From a virus, in the IMG/VR virus record IMGVR_UViG_3300034072_000812, positions 1 to 43,302 of that record: a DNA stretch of 43,302 bases. One strand, written 5' to 3'. Below, piece after piece: positions 14,980 through 23,070 of this stretch (the stretch's first letter is position 1; every line of letters starts with the position of its first letter). The notes beneath the pieces were generated by a model. The model saw nothing but the letters and a program-made list of their open reading frames with translations. It searched no databases and was not told the origin of the DNA. Made by a program: the position numbers and the translations under genes.

Positions 14980-15914
14980 TAGATGTTCCCTTTGATCGTC
15001 AAATTGAGCGAAGCCACGCTGAAACTTTCGGGGCTGATAGAGCCAGTCACAAAGCCCAGCGTGCTGAGGTAGCCGTAGCGCGGCAGGTTGGATGCTTCAA
15101 ACGGCACCGCTACGTCTGCAACCTCTCCAAGTACGGCATCTGCGTACATCGCCTGGCCACCAGGCAGGCGAATGGAGCAGGTCACATCGCGCGAGCCGGT
15201 GCGCTTGACTTGGGTGTAGGAGCCGTCTTTGGCGTACTCTCGGTACGTGTAGGTCTTGCGCTCAGAGCGTGCGCCGTAGTCGGCCCCGCCCCAATCGCCA
15301 TCACCGATCAAGTTGCGCCAGTCGCCAATCTTGATGTCACCAATCGCCACCGCGCCAGATGCTGCAGCAGTGACGGTGATGGTGACCTCGGCACCTGGCA
15401 GGACTGGCAAATCGTCCAGCCCTACCTGCTCCACCTTGGGCAGCACGGTAAAAAGCAGTTCATAGAACCCCGCCGCTTGCGCGAAGAGGTCGAACGTTTG
15501 CTGTTTGGCGATGGTGCCCCCCGGCGTTTCGCGCACGGTGATGGTGCAGCTGTCGCCCTCGGCTCCGTACACACGAATCGCGTTGAAGAAGCCGGGATTC
15601 ACCACCACCGTGAGCGAGCCGGTGCCTCGGGCCTTGGTGGATGTGTAGTCGTCAAACATCGCCATGCGGGCGGTGGCGCGTGAGCGCAGCCAATACACGG
15701 GGTCAGCCTCTGGCAATGCAGTGCGGGCGCTGTGGGCCTGCCTGCACAGCCATATAGCCCCGTTGCTGGTGCGCTCGTCGCCTGCGGCGTAGGTGCCGCC
15801 AGACACCCAGGCCACCTCACCGCTTGCGGTGTCAGGCTCGGGGATGGTGGTGCCCGCGCCGATCATGCTGGGCACGATCTGCACAGGCACCATCACTTTC
15901 ACGGATGCGGTCAT
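14979..15914 (-). CDS. Tail tip / baseplate-type structural protein
   Basis: 311 aa. Residues 28-75 (EVAWVSGGTYAAGDERT ... ADPVYWLRS) form a CBM5/12-like module. The rest is beta-rich, with TVVVNPGFFNAIRVYGAEGD near 97 and KTYTYREYAKDGSYTQVKRT near 222. It overlaps the tape measure by four bases, the place where distal tail proteins lie in siphophages. It is probably a distal tail or baseplate component; assignment to a named family is not secure. Confidence 0.6.
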   Translation of the reverse strand: MTASVKVMVPVQIVPSMIGAGTTIPEPDTASGEVAWVSGGTYAAGDERTSNGAIWLCRQAHSARTALPEADPVYWLRSRATARMAMFDDYTSTKARGTGSLTVVVNPGFFNAIRVYGAEGDSCTITVRETPGGTIAKQQTFDLFAQAAGFYELLFTVLPKVEQVGLDDLPVLPGAEVTITVTAAASGAVAIGDIKIGDWRNLIGDGDWGGADYGARSERKTYTYREYAKDGSYTQVKRTGSRDVTCSIRLPGGQAMYADAVLGEVADVAVPFEASNLPRYGYLSTLGFVTGSISPESFSVASLNLTIKGNI

Positions 15915-18900
15915 ACCGTGGCTTCCTTAATCGCTTGGGCCAGTGCGGCAACGTTCATGATTTCGGCTCGGTAGGCGTTGCCGCCGTCCGTGCCGTTGTC
16001 CTGTTGCTGCGCCATCTGGTCATTGGTTTTTTCGATTTCCGCAAGCCGTGCCTCCACCTTCACAAGTTGGGCAGTGACAGTGCGCAGTTCTGCAATCAGG
16101 GCCTCGCTGTCGCCGCCAGTCGAGCCGCCGTTTGCCCAAGGGTTGAACGCCTTGGGCACGATTGCTTCGCCTTCGTGGATGCGCGCGGTCATGTCGCGGG
16201 GTACGTAGTTCGTACCCACAGCAAACGCGGGCAGGCGGATGTTGTAGGTTTGCTCCCACAGCTTGCGCAGCTCTGGTATGCGCTTTGCCACGTCTAGCAA
16301 GGACTCACCCGCGCGGATGTAGCCAATGGACCCATCAGCCCCGGTGAACTGGGCCATGTTGTTGTCCAGCTTCGTGAACGAGGCACCGCCAAACGATGGG
16401 TCGCTGTACTTGCTGCCAACAGCGGCCCAGCCAGTAGTCGCATTGAAGTAGGCGTCGAAATCGGCCTGCATCTTGGCGAAGGTGGCGGCAATGCCGGTGG
16501 CACCGTCACGCCCAACGTCTGAATAGCTGTTGCGCAGCAGGTCGTACAGGTCGCCAGCAAACCCGGTGAGGTTGCTGTTGAGGGCCTGTAGCTCTGACAC
16601 CGCAGCCCCAGCCGATGACGCGATGGACTCTTGCAGGCTGGCCTGGGCTTCGCTGCTTTCCAGAACGCTTGCGAGCTTGGCCTCGGTGAGCACGCGGTCA
16701 CGCAGGTATTCGGCCTGCGTTATCGTGCCGTCAGCGCTGGCCGACAAGAACGCATCGGCAGCACCTGCCAGTTTTTCAGCAGCGGACGCATCGCCACCGA
16801 GCGCCAGGCGTGTGTACTCGTCGAGCACGCTCTTGGTCTCTGCGTAGCGCGAAGCTGGATCGCTCAGGGCTGTGGTGCTGGCGCGCAGCTTTTCGAGCGA
16901 ACTCTGGATGCTGGACGCAGCAGTGCGCCAGGACGCAGCAGCCGCCTTTGCAGCATCGGCAGCGGCAGATGCAGCCGATTGCGCGGCAGCGTCTGCACCG
17001 CCCGAGATAGACCCGAACATGGCATCAAGCGCCGCCTGTGCGTCATCGGTGTAGCCCTGCTCTGCCGCTGCACGGTCAATGTCTGCAAAGTAGGCATTGG
17101 CCGCAGCGTTAGATGCCGCCATGGCGTCGATCAGCCCATAAATCTGCTGCTGCATAGCAACCGCAGCGGGGCCGAATTGCGCCAGTGCGGCCAACTCGCG
17201 TTCACGCTCCAGCGCCACGGCGGCGAGGTTGTTGCCTTGTGCCCGCAACAGGTCGATCTGCAGGCGGCCCATGGTGTCGGCCTGCTGCGAGGCGAGCTGC
17301 TGGAAGTAATCAGCCGTGTTGGCAAAGGTGCCAGACAGGGCCAGCAGTGCCGCTGCCAGCTCGGCATCACCCGCAGCAAAGGCCGCCTCTACCGCTGCGC
17401 GGAATTGATCCTTGGCATCGTCGCCCAACCGTGGGTCAATGCTCAAGTCCAGCCCCGTCAGGGCTTCGTTGAGCTGCGCCACCGCCGAATCGATGCGCTC
17501 TTGCTCGCTGTAGAAGCCTTGGTAGAAGGCCCCCGCACCAGCCGTGAGCGCCTCGATAGAACCGGCAGCGTCCAGCAGGCCGGACTGCATTGCGTCGGTC
17601 AGGGACGAGAACATTTCCATGCTGCGGCCCAGCGCGACGAATGCAGACTGCACCACGCCAATCTGATTCAGCACGCCAGTGAGCTGCTCCATGCTGGCCG
17701 AATCGCCAATGCTTTCGAGCATGTCATCCGCCCAGCTGGGCAAGTCCATATCGAGCAGCACCTGGCGGGTGTCTTGCGCCACGGCAGCAAGGTACTGGCG
17801 GTAGCCTTCTTCACCGTCACCAAACTCACGCGGTGCCCAGCGGCTTTGTCGGTTGTTTTCCCAGTTCAGCAGCTCTTGCCCATCGCGGCTGATGCGCAGG
17901 CCGCCCCATGCGCCGTCTTCGCTGGTGTCGTCGGCGAACGCTGTGGCGATTTCATACCCAGCTGTTTGGCCGAATGCCACGGCAATGCCATCCAGCGCCG
18001 TGCCAAGGCTTTGCGCCAAGGTGCTGACGGCTGTGATGGTTTGCGCGCCTGCTTCCACCCGGCCAAAGCCGATGTTGTAGCCAGTTGCGTCTTGGCCCGA
18101 CATGAGGCCGCGCGCGCCGCTGTATTGCGCCGCCCCGCCCGTGTGGTAGGTGCCGGAGTCGTCCAGCCCGCCCAGGATAGACACCAGGGCCGCGATGCCA
18201 CCAATCCAGGGGAGCGCGGCACCCACCCCGCTGAGCAATCCGCCGCCCGCAGCCCCCGCAGCATTGGCAGCAGCAGCGGCAGAAGCGGCATCGATGCCAA
18301 TGGTGGCGGCCAACCCGGTATTGGCGGCGACGGTGTTCAAGCCCAGCCAGCCGCCCACGGTGCCCAGCATGCCCTGAGTGCCTTGCAATCCGGTGATGAG
18401 GTTGGCCCCGCTGCCCAGCATTCCGAGCGCGCTTGCACCGCCCCCAGCCGCTGCGGCGGCGTTGCCGTACAGCATGCCGTTGATAGCACCCGCCACAGGC
18501 GACATAACGGCGCTGATGACGGGGCGCAGCACCAGCGTGCTGAACATGTTTTTCAGGGTCGAGCGCAGGTTCTCGGCAAAGCCCTTGCCACTTTCAAAGC
18601 CACGGAGAAGCGCATCGGTCAGGCTGCGGTTAATGTCATCTGCTGCACGCTGCCACTCGTCGGCAGCCTTCTTTGCGGCTTCCCGATTGGCTTTCACCAA
18701 ATCAAGCTCCATCTCTTTCGCAGCACCGGCTTTCTTTGCAGCAGCCAATTCACGGTATGCCTCGGCCTGCTGCTTGAGCGCGTTGTAGGTCTGCTCGTCC
18801 AGGTTGCGGTCCATCTGCTTGATGGCCTGCAACTCCAGGTCGGTCGCCAGCATCTCCAGCTTGGCCGCGTCCAGTTCGGCAATGGCCTCCTTGGAAAGCC

Positions 18901-20719
18901 CCAGGCGTGCAGTCGCTTCAAGCTGCGCGGCAGTATCCGCTTTGATCTTGTCGAGTCCGGTGGACAGGGATGTGAGGTATTTTTCGCGTGACGCGGCGGC
19001 GTCGAGGTTGGCTTTGGCGAGGGTTTTGGCGGCATCTGCCGCTTGCTCACTGGCGATTCGGTTCTCAAACAGTGCGGCCACTTGCGCCCGCTGTTGGTTG
19101 GTGAACCCAGCCCAAACAGCACTACCAGCCAGCGCAATGAATTCCTCTTGCGCTTTGTTGTATCCGTGCTGTGCTGCTTCTGCCGCTGCTGCGGCTTTTG
19201 GCAAGTCAACGCCAAGGCGCTGCATCAGCTTGTCATACTCAGACAGAGCCTCTTTCGTCGCCCGCGCACCCGCCCTAGTGGCTACAGTTGGCGCAGACGA
19301 TGTGCCCAGATCAATGCGGCGCGGGTCAGTAGCTGCGGATGCGTTGCGCGTTGCGTAGCGCGCGTACTCTTCTTGGGCCTTTCTTGCTCCCAAAATGCGC
19401 TTTTCTGTCAGGTCGATTTGCTTGCGTGCCTCTTCAGCATCGGCAACCATCTGCTCTCTGATCGCGGCTACACCGGCAAAATTGAACTGCGCGGCCTGCG
19501 CGACCTGGGCGGCCAGCCCCCCAATCTCTACGCCAACCTGAGTGATCACATATTTGAGGTTCGCCCCGAGAACCGCGACAGTCTCAAAGACTGTTGCTAC
19601 ACCCTCTTGGAACGTAGTGAGCGCACCAGTCGCCCGCCCGCTATCGTCATAGGCCGCCGTCATCGCTTTGATGATGGTCGTAGCGTCCTCGATTGCGCCG
19701 TTTGCCAGCTTGATGCTGTCGTAAATCAGCGTGCCAGCATTGCGCTCATTGATCGTGCGGAACAGTTCGTCCCATGTGTCGCCCAGCTCAGAGATAGCGC
19801 CATCCAGCGTCTTGGCGCGTTCGGCCATAGCTCCGCCAAACTGCACATTGCCAATGTCTTCGAGATACTTGGTAATCTCAGACGCGCTGTTTTTGATGGT
19901 GGTCGTGACCCCCTGGAAAGTGAGCGAAACGTTGTCGCCCTCTTTCTTGGCCTTAATGCCAAACTCTTTCAGGCGCTCAAACTCGCCAGTGCTGGCATCC
20001 GCTACAGCCTCGATCATCTGATTGAGGTCTTTGCCCATCGCAGATGCGGTGTTGCCGAAGCTGGTAAGCGCGGCGCGGGTCGGGTCAAGCCCCAGCGCCT
20101 TCATCTTCACAAAGCCTTGCGTGGCCTGCGCCAAACCAAATGGCGTTTCCTTGGCAAAGGTTTTCAGCCAAGACAGTTCACGCTCTGCGGCTGCGCTGCT
20201 GCCGGTCACGGTTTTCAGGCTGGAGTTCAGCACGTCGAACTCGCGCTGCACTTCCACCAGCTTCCCAACTACGCCAAACGCAGCGGCGCCAGAAAACGCC
20301 ACAGCCATAGCGCGGCCCGCTGCCTGCGCAGCGCTGCCCAAACCAGACAGGCCGCTTTCAGCCTTCTTTGTCGCTTCCTCTGCCTTGCGCAGTTCATCAA
20401 GGAACGGCTGAAATTTGGCTTTATCCAGCCCCTTGAACTCAAGCTGCGCCTCGAACTTTTGAGACGCGGTTTTCCCAAGCATCTCCAGTTCACGGGTGGA
20501 CTTCTGAATCGCGCTGCGCATCCGAGACTCTGCCCGCGTGAACTTCTCTGCGCCCGCCTCTGCGCCTGTGCCGATGTTGTCCACCGCTGCCCCGGCTTTG
20601 GTGGCCTCGGCCTGTACCTTGCTGGCCATCTGCCCAGCTTTGGCCCCCACCCGATCAAATGCGCCTTCCGCCTTCTCGGACGTGACGACTACTTCGCCGG
20701 TAATGCTTAGGTCTGCCAT
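15911..20719 (-). CDS. Tail length tape measure protein
   Basis: 1602 aa. The N-terminal tape-measure domain covers about residues 150-360 (FDVLNSSLKTVTGSSAAAE, GFVKMKALGLDPTRAALTSFG, ELGDTWDELFRTI). It is preceded by an Ala/Lys-rich helical start and followed by long Ala-rich coiled coils. A Gly/Ala-rich hydrophobic stretch around residues 770-880 may insert in the membrane during DNA entry. The C-terminus holds RIHEGEAIVPKAFNPW, which is common in these proteins. Family rule: its helical length sets tail length, so this phage has a long tail of siphovirus type. Long open frames on the opposite strand are shadows of this GC-rich gene. Confidence 0.93.
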   Translation of the reverse strand: MADLSITGEVVVTSEKAEGAFDRVGAKAGQMASKVQAEATKAGAAVDNIGTGAEAGAEKFTRAESRMRSAIQKSTRELEMLGKTASQKFEAQLEFKGLDKAKFQPFLDELRKAEEATKKAESGLSGLGSAAQAAGRAMAVAFSGAAAFGVVGKLVEVQREFDVLNSSLKTVTGSSAAAERELSWLKTFAKETPFGLAQATQGFVKMKALGLDPTRAALTSFGNTASAMGKDLNQMIEAVADASTGEFERLKEFGIKAKKEGDNVSLTFQGVTTTIKNSASEITKYLEDIGNVQFGGAMAERAKTLDGAISELGDTWDELFRTINERNAGTLIYDSIKLANGAIEDATTIIKAMTAAYDDSGRATGALTTFQEGVATVFETVAVLGANLKYVITQVGVEIGGLAAQVAQAAQFNFAGVAAIREQMVADAEEARKQIDLTEKRILGARKAQEEYARYATRNASAATDPRRIDLGTSSAPTVATRAGARATKEALSEYDKLMQRLGVDLPKAAAAAEAAQHGYNKAQEEFIALAGSAVWAGFTNQQRAQVAALFENRIASEQAADAAKTLAKANLDAAASREKYLTSLSTGLDKIKADTAAQLEATARLGLSKEAIAELDAAKLEMLATDLELQAIKQMDRNLDEQTYNALKQQAEAYRELAAAKKAGAAKEMELDLVKANREAAKKAADEWQRAADDINRSLTDALLRGFESGKGFAENLRSTLKNMFSTLVLRPVISAVMSPVAGAINGMLYGNAAAAAGGGASALGMLGSGANLITGLQGTQGMLGTVGGWLGLNTVAANTGLAATIGIDAASAAAAANAAGAAGGGLLSGVGAALPWIGGIAALVSILGGLDDSGTYHTGGAAQYSGARGLMSGQDATGYNIGFGRVEAGAQTITAVSTLAQSLGTALDGIAVAFGQTAGYEIATAFADDTSEDGAWGGLRISRDGQELLNWENNRQSRWAPREFGDGEEGYRQYLAAVAQDTRQVLLDMDLPSWADDMLESIGDSASMEQLTGVLNQIGVVQSAFVALGRSMEMFSSLTDAMQSGLLDAAGSIEALTAGAGAFYQGFYSEQERIDSAVAQLNEALTGLDLSIDPRLGDDAKDQFRAAVEAAFAAGDAELAAALLALSGTFANTADYFQQLASQQADTMGRLQIDLLRAQGNNLAAVALERERELAALAQFGPAAVAMQQQIYGLIDAMAASNAAANAYFADIDRAAAEQGYTDDAQAALDAMFGSISGGADAAAQSAASAAADAAKAAAASWRTAASSIQSSLEKLRASTTALSDPASRYAETKSVLDEYTRLALGGDASAAEKLAGAADAFLSASADGTITQAEYLRDRVLTEAKLASVLESSEAQASLQESIASSAGAAVSELQALNSNLTGFAGDLYDLLRNSYSDVGRDGATGIAATFAKMQADFDAYFNATTGWAAVGSKYSDPSFGGASFTKLDNNMAQFTGADGSIGYIRAGESLLDVAKRIPELRKLWEQTYNIRLPAFAVGTNYVPRDMTARIHEGEAIVPKAFNPWANGGSTGGDSEALIAELRTVTAQLVKVEARLAEIEKTNDQMAQQQDNGTDGGNAYRAEIMNVAALAQAIKEATV

Positions 20720-20732
20720 GGGGCCTCACAAA

Positions 20733-20764
20733 CAAAAAAGGCCCACGGGGTAAGCCGTGAGCCT
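20733..20764 (-). terminator. Hairpin terminator before the tape measure gene
   Basis: Minus strand: AGGCTCACGG pairs with CCGTGGGCCT (one mismatch) and is followed by TTTTTTG. It is the second of two hairpins in tandem between the small membrane-protein gene and the tape measure gene. Confidence 0.65.
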
Positions 20765-20772
20765 CAGAAATG

Positions 20773-20795
20773 AAAAAACCCGCCGAAGCGGGTTT
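20773..20795 (-). terminator. Rho-independent terminator downstream of the membrane-protein gene
   Basis: Minus strand: AAACCCGC-TTCG-GCGGGTTT followed by TTT. The UUCG loop makes it very stable. It closes the inserted immunity-like cassette. Confidence 0.8.
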
Positions 20796-20815
20796 GTGTG
20801 TGTTGCGCTGTGGCG

Positions 20816-21076
20816 CTACGGGTTGGCGATCTTGCGCGCGGCCTCAATCTCCCTGTCGTCGTGCGCCTTGAGCGCCATCGAGGACAGAGGGAATTGAGTC
20901 GCCAGAATCACGCCCGGCATGCTTCTGAGAGCGTCTTCGTTGACGAAGAACTCCGACAAAGCAAAGGTGACTCGCGGCACAAGATGGGTGCCGCGCGAAC
21001 CTGTGAAAACATGGAAGTTGCCGATGAACAGCACCCCACCCAGAAGGATCGGAAGTGCGATCCAGAACTTGTTCAT
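20816..21076 (-). CDS. Small membrane-anchored protein (moron-like)
   Basis: 86 aa. An N-terminal hydrophobic segment (FWIALPILLGGVLFIGNF, residues 4-21) acts as signal anchor, and about 60 residues follow, ending AHDDREIEAARKIANP. AGGAGGG is seven bases before the ATG. It sits between the antirepressor gene and two tandem terminators, so it seems to travel with the immunity cassette. A lysogenic-conversion or exclusion role is possible but unproven. Confidence 0.65.
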   Translation of the reverse strand: MNKFWIALPILLGGVLFIGNFHVFTGSRGTHLVPRVTFALSEFFVNEDALRSMPGVILATQFPLSSMALKAHDDREIEAARKIANP

Positions 21077-21155
21077 GAGCCCTCCTATAAGAAGTGCTCA
21101 TGTTACTAAATGGTGCAGCCTTCGTGCAGCTTGCGCTTGGCGGTTAATGGCTGCT

Positions 21156-22139
21156 TCATACCGTAGTCAACCTTCCGCTGTCCTGCTTCATGCGAAACGC
21201 AGCCCGCGCCGCTAAGCGCTGAGTGCAGGCACTTGCAAGATTCGCCAGCTCTTCATCCGACGACATCATTCCGTTTGGTTCAAGGATGCGGGTCGGCAGT
21301 TCTTTCATAGAAACCACCATGGCATCGCTTTGGATCGGCTTGGCCCACGGGATAGTTGGCTTGCCTTCGCGGTCGTGGTTCAGGCAGAACATCCAGCGAT
21401 CCCACTTCGACACATCCTTGCCATCAATCACCGCATCAAACACGGTTCGCATTGCTGATGCGGCAACCTCTGTTGCAAGGCTGAAGGCACTTTTCAGTAA
21501 CTCAGAATCTTGCGGCTTGGCGGGCTCTGCATCAAGCACCACGCCTTCATATGCACCACGGGGCAGCTTTCCAATCAGGTACTTGCGCGCATCCAAGTGT
21601 CTTGTCGCAGGAAGTTCAAGATAGCTATTCACGCGGAACTTCTTGTGCAGGCGTGCCCACGTTTCCCCAAACCCTTGCACACCAGCCTTCACAATCGCGT
21701 CAACAATCTCTTTCAAGTCCTGCGCTTGCGCTGGACTGATGCGGTCGTAGTCAATAGCGGGGTTATGTGGCCGCGTCGTGCGCGCCAACAACTCCTTCTC
21801 CATCTTGTTAAACGCAGCAAGGTAGGCCAATTTCCATTGCATCGCTTCTTTGCCGGTGAACCCCATCGCCAGCAAAGTGAAGCCGTCACGGGTGATGCGG
21901 TAGGACGGGTCTTTTCGCATTGCACCGTTTGGCCCCGCCACCTCCACGAACGTCAACGCAAAATTGCGTTCACGATCCTCAGAAGGAATTTCCATCTTTC
22001 TGATGGCGCGCATCACATCTGCGTGACGCTTACCAAAGTGCGCCGCGACTTGCTGGCTTGTCGTTGTGACCGACCCGTCGATGACTTGAAGATCAGGCGT
22101 GATTGCGCTACTGACTTGAACTGCTTTAGAATCGCTCAT
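21156..22139 (-). CDS. Rha-family regulatory protein / antirepressor
   Basis: 327 aa. Residues 25-120 are a Rha domain (VAAHFGKRHADVMRAIRKME, NFALTFVEV, YRITRDGFTLLAMGFTGKEA, MQWKLAYLAAFNKME). Residues 140-200 are an antirepressor C-terminal type domain (RISPAQAQDLKEIVDAI, RLHKKFRVNSYLELPATRH). This two-part build is typical of phage antirepressors that inactivate prophage repressors. The start at 22139 follows AAGGAAAC. It lies behind an Arc-like gene and under a predicted antisense RNA, as ant does in P22. A promoter between the palindromic operators upstream of arc would drive both. Confidence 0.85.
   Translation of the reverse strand: MSDSKAVQVSSAITPDLQVIDGSVTTTSQQVAAHFGKRHADVMRAIRKMEIPSEDRERNFALTFVEVAGPNGAMRKDPSYRITRDGFTLLAMGFTGKEAMQWKLAYLAAFNKMEKELLARTTRPHNPAIDYDRISPAQAQDLKEIVDAIVKAGVQGFGETWARLHKKFRVNSYLELPATRHLDARKYLIGKLPRGAYEGVVLDAEPAKPQDSELLKSAFSLATEVAASAMRTVFDAVIDGKDVSKWDRWMFCLNHDREGKPTIPWAKPIQSDAMVVSMKELPTRILEPNGMMSSDEELANLASACTQRLAARAAFRMKQDSGRLTTV
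22103..22132 (+). promoter_or_regulatory. Candidate promoter for a Sar-like antisense RNA
   Basis: TTGCGC (22103-22108), an 18-bp spacer, then TAGAAT (22127-22132, five of six consensus bases). The predicted start near 22139 falls on the ant start codon, reading away from ant. The -35 is weak, so this is a candidate only. Confidence 0.4.
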
Positions 22140-22216
22140 GATGTTTCCTTGATTCGCGTCTTTGGTTACTTCACTCAAAGCCTCGGTTGTTCCACCAACC
22201 GGGGCTTTTCCTTTTT
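22139..22216 (+). ncRNA. Predicted Sar-like antisense RNA against ant
   Basis: A plus-strand transcript of about 75 nt from the candidate promoter would end at the terminator at 22178-22216. It would cover the ant start codon, its AAGGAAAC ribosome site and the whole arc-ant gap, and stop at the arc stop codon. Phage P22 has a 68-69-nt antisense RNA, Sar, in the same place that blocks ant translation. Size, position and terminator agree; expression is not shown. Confidence 0.5.
22178..22216 (+). terminator. Plus-strand terminator between arc-like and ant genes
   Basis: AAGCCTCGGTTG and CAACCGGGGCTT pair over 12 bp with one G-U and a TTCCAC loop, followed by TTTTCCTTTTTC. On the minus strand the G-U becomes an A-C mismatch and no T run follows, so the hairpin is built for plus-strand RNA although every gene around it is on the minus strand. 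Confidence 0.75.
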
Positions 22217-22404
22217 CAGGCGGCATTTGCATGTTGCGGCCCTTGGTGTTGTCGCTCGGCCACGCTTTTGCGCAGCGCTGCAACGATCTGGCCGTTGAAA
22301 GTGCGGTCATTCACTTTTGCCGCCTCATGCACGACGGCATGTAGCTCTCGCGGCAGACGGAGCGCTGTCCGCACCCACTCATCTTGCTTGCCTTCGACTT
22401 TCAT
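22216..22404 (-). CDS. Arc-like ribbon-helix-helix repressor
   Basis: 62 aa. VRTALRLPRELHAVVHEAAKVNDRTFNGQIVAALR fits a ribbon-helix-helix fold: strand RTALRL, helix PRELHAVVHEAA, helix TFNGQIVAALRKSV. The start at 22404 follows AAAGGAAAG. It is followed by ant and faces the Mnt-like gene across palindromic operators. It is similar to its divergent neighbour (RTALR(L/V)P, NDRTFN/NNRTFN), so the two are duplicates. It probably limits antirepressor expression. Confidence 0.85.
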   Translation of the reverse strand: MKVEGKQDEWVRTALRLPRELHAVVHEAAKVNDRTFNGQIVAALRKSVAERQHQGPQHANAA

Positions 22405-22417
22405 ATCTTTCCTTTCG

Positions 22418-22481
22418 GCTTCACTTTGAAGCTGAGAGTGATTATGCACGACTTCAAATTGAAGTCAACTCCAGATTGAAG
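22418..22481. promoter_or_regulatory. Operators for Arc/Mnt-like repressors
   Basis: Two inverted repeats with the core TTCA-N3-TGAA: GCTTCACTTTGAAGC (22418-22432) and GACTTCAAATTGAAGTC (22450-22466), centres 33 bp apart. A half match (GATTGAAGCC) is near 22474-22483. They fill the gap between the two divergent ribbon-helix-helix genes. One lies inside the ant-direction promoter. Confidence 0.7.
22441..22468 (-). promoter_or_regulatory. Promoter for the arc-like and ant genes (P-ant type)
   Basis: Minus strand: TTGACT (22468-22463), a 16-bp spacer, CATAAT (22446-22441). The palindrome GACTTCAATTTGAAGTC overlaps the -35 and fills most of the spacer, so repressor binding would directly block RNA polymerase. 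Confidence 0.7.
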
Positions 22482-22501
22482 CCATCCAATAAACTAGCCC
22501 C

Positions 22502-22762
22502 ATGGCCACACAAGACGACTACATCCGCACCGCCTTGCGCGTCCCCCCAGACCTACACGCGCAAATCCACGAATCGGCCAAGGAGAACAACCGAACGTTC
22601 AACGCTGAGATCGTGGCTCGTCTACGCGGCAGCTTCGAAACCAGGGATACAGACATAGCCCAAGACACCGTTGGGGCCATGCTCAAGAGCCTCAAAATGA
22701 CCATCACCCATGCCGAGACACTTGCGAAGCGTCTCGAACTCATCGAGAAGAAGCGCTCTTAG
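22502..22762 (+). CDS. Mnt-like ribbon-helix-helix repressor
   Basis: 86 aa on the plus strand, opposite to all structural genes. Residues 8-45 (IRTALRVPPDLHAQIHESAKENNRTFNAEIVARLR) are a ribbon-helix-helix domain. The C-terminal 30 residues form a coiled coil (MLKSLKMTITHAETLAKRLEL), as in Mnt, which forms tetramers that way. It is expected to be made in the lysogen and to repress the arc-ant promoter. No ribosome site is visible before the ATG, so it may be translated from a leaderless message. It ends four bases inside the tail-chaperone extension, tail to tail. Confidence 0.85.
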   Translation: MATQDDYIRTALRVPPDLHAQIHESAKENNRTFNAEIVARLRGSFETRDTDIAQDTVGAMLKSLKMTITHAETLAKRLELIEKKRS

Positions 22763-23070
22763 CCCTCTGCCCGGTTATCGCTCATCTGCTTGAGGGCCGC
22801 GCCCTCCATCACTTGGATGTCTGAAAACATCTCGTCCCACTCTTGCGGGTCTTTGGCCGCCCGGTCGAGCAGTGGGTACACGGCGTTGTAGTCCAGCCCC
22901 GTTGGGCCGCCCATTCCGACGCGCCATTGGGTGAAAACACTGTCGAACACCCGCCACACAGTCCAGTTCTCAGGCCAGACTTCGACCTCATCGAGGCCGT
23001 AGTCAGCAGCCGAGAAAAGCGCGCCCTTCTTTTCTTGGAAGTAGCGCGCCTGTGTGGCTTGGGTCAGTTT
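22759..23070 (-). CDS. Tail assembly chaperone extension (T-like, DUF1799-type), reached by -1 frameshift
   Basis: About 102 codons open in the -1 frame after the upstream chaperone stop. No usable ATG occurs in the upstream part; only an internal GTG at 22959 could start it. The product contains VWPENWTVWRVFDSVFTQWRVGMGGPTGLDYNAVYPLL, matching DUF1799-type phage tail proteins. A slippery GGGAAAC at the end of the upstream gene would fuse it to that protein, giving a product of about 230 aa, as lambda does for gpG-gpGT. Confidence 0.8.
   Translation of the reverse strand, partial: KLTQATQARYFQEKKGALFSAADYGLDEVEVWPENWTVWRVFDSVFTQWRVGMGGPTGLDYNAVYPLLDRAAKDPQEWDEMFSDIQVMEGAALKQMSDNRAEG

Noticed and set aside
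16631-20710. Very long open frames on the plus strand (786 and 555 codons) opposite the tape measure gene
   Set aside because: They mirror a GC-rich, Ala-rich gene whose codon pattern keeps the opposite strand free of stops; the products are rich in Arg, His and Cys without any motif.
22140-22310. Longer start for the antirepressor (57 more residues)
   Set aside because: The extension overlaps the arc-like gene and the antisense hairpin; the Rha domain and a good ribosome site support the start at 22139.
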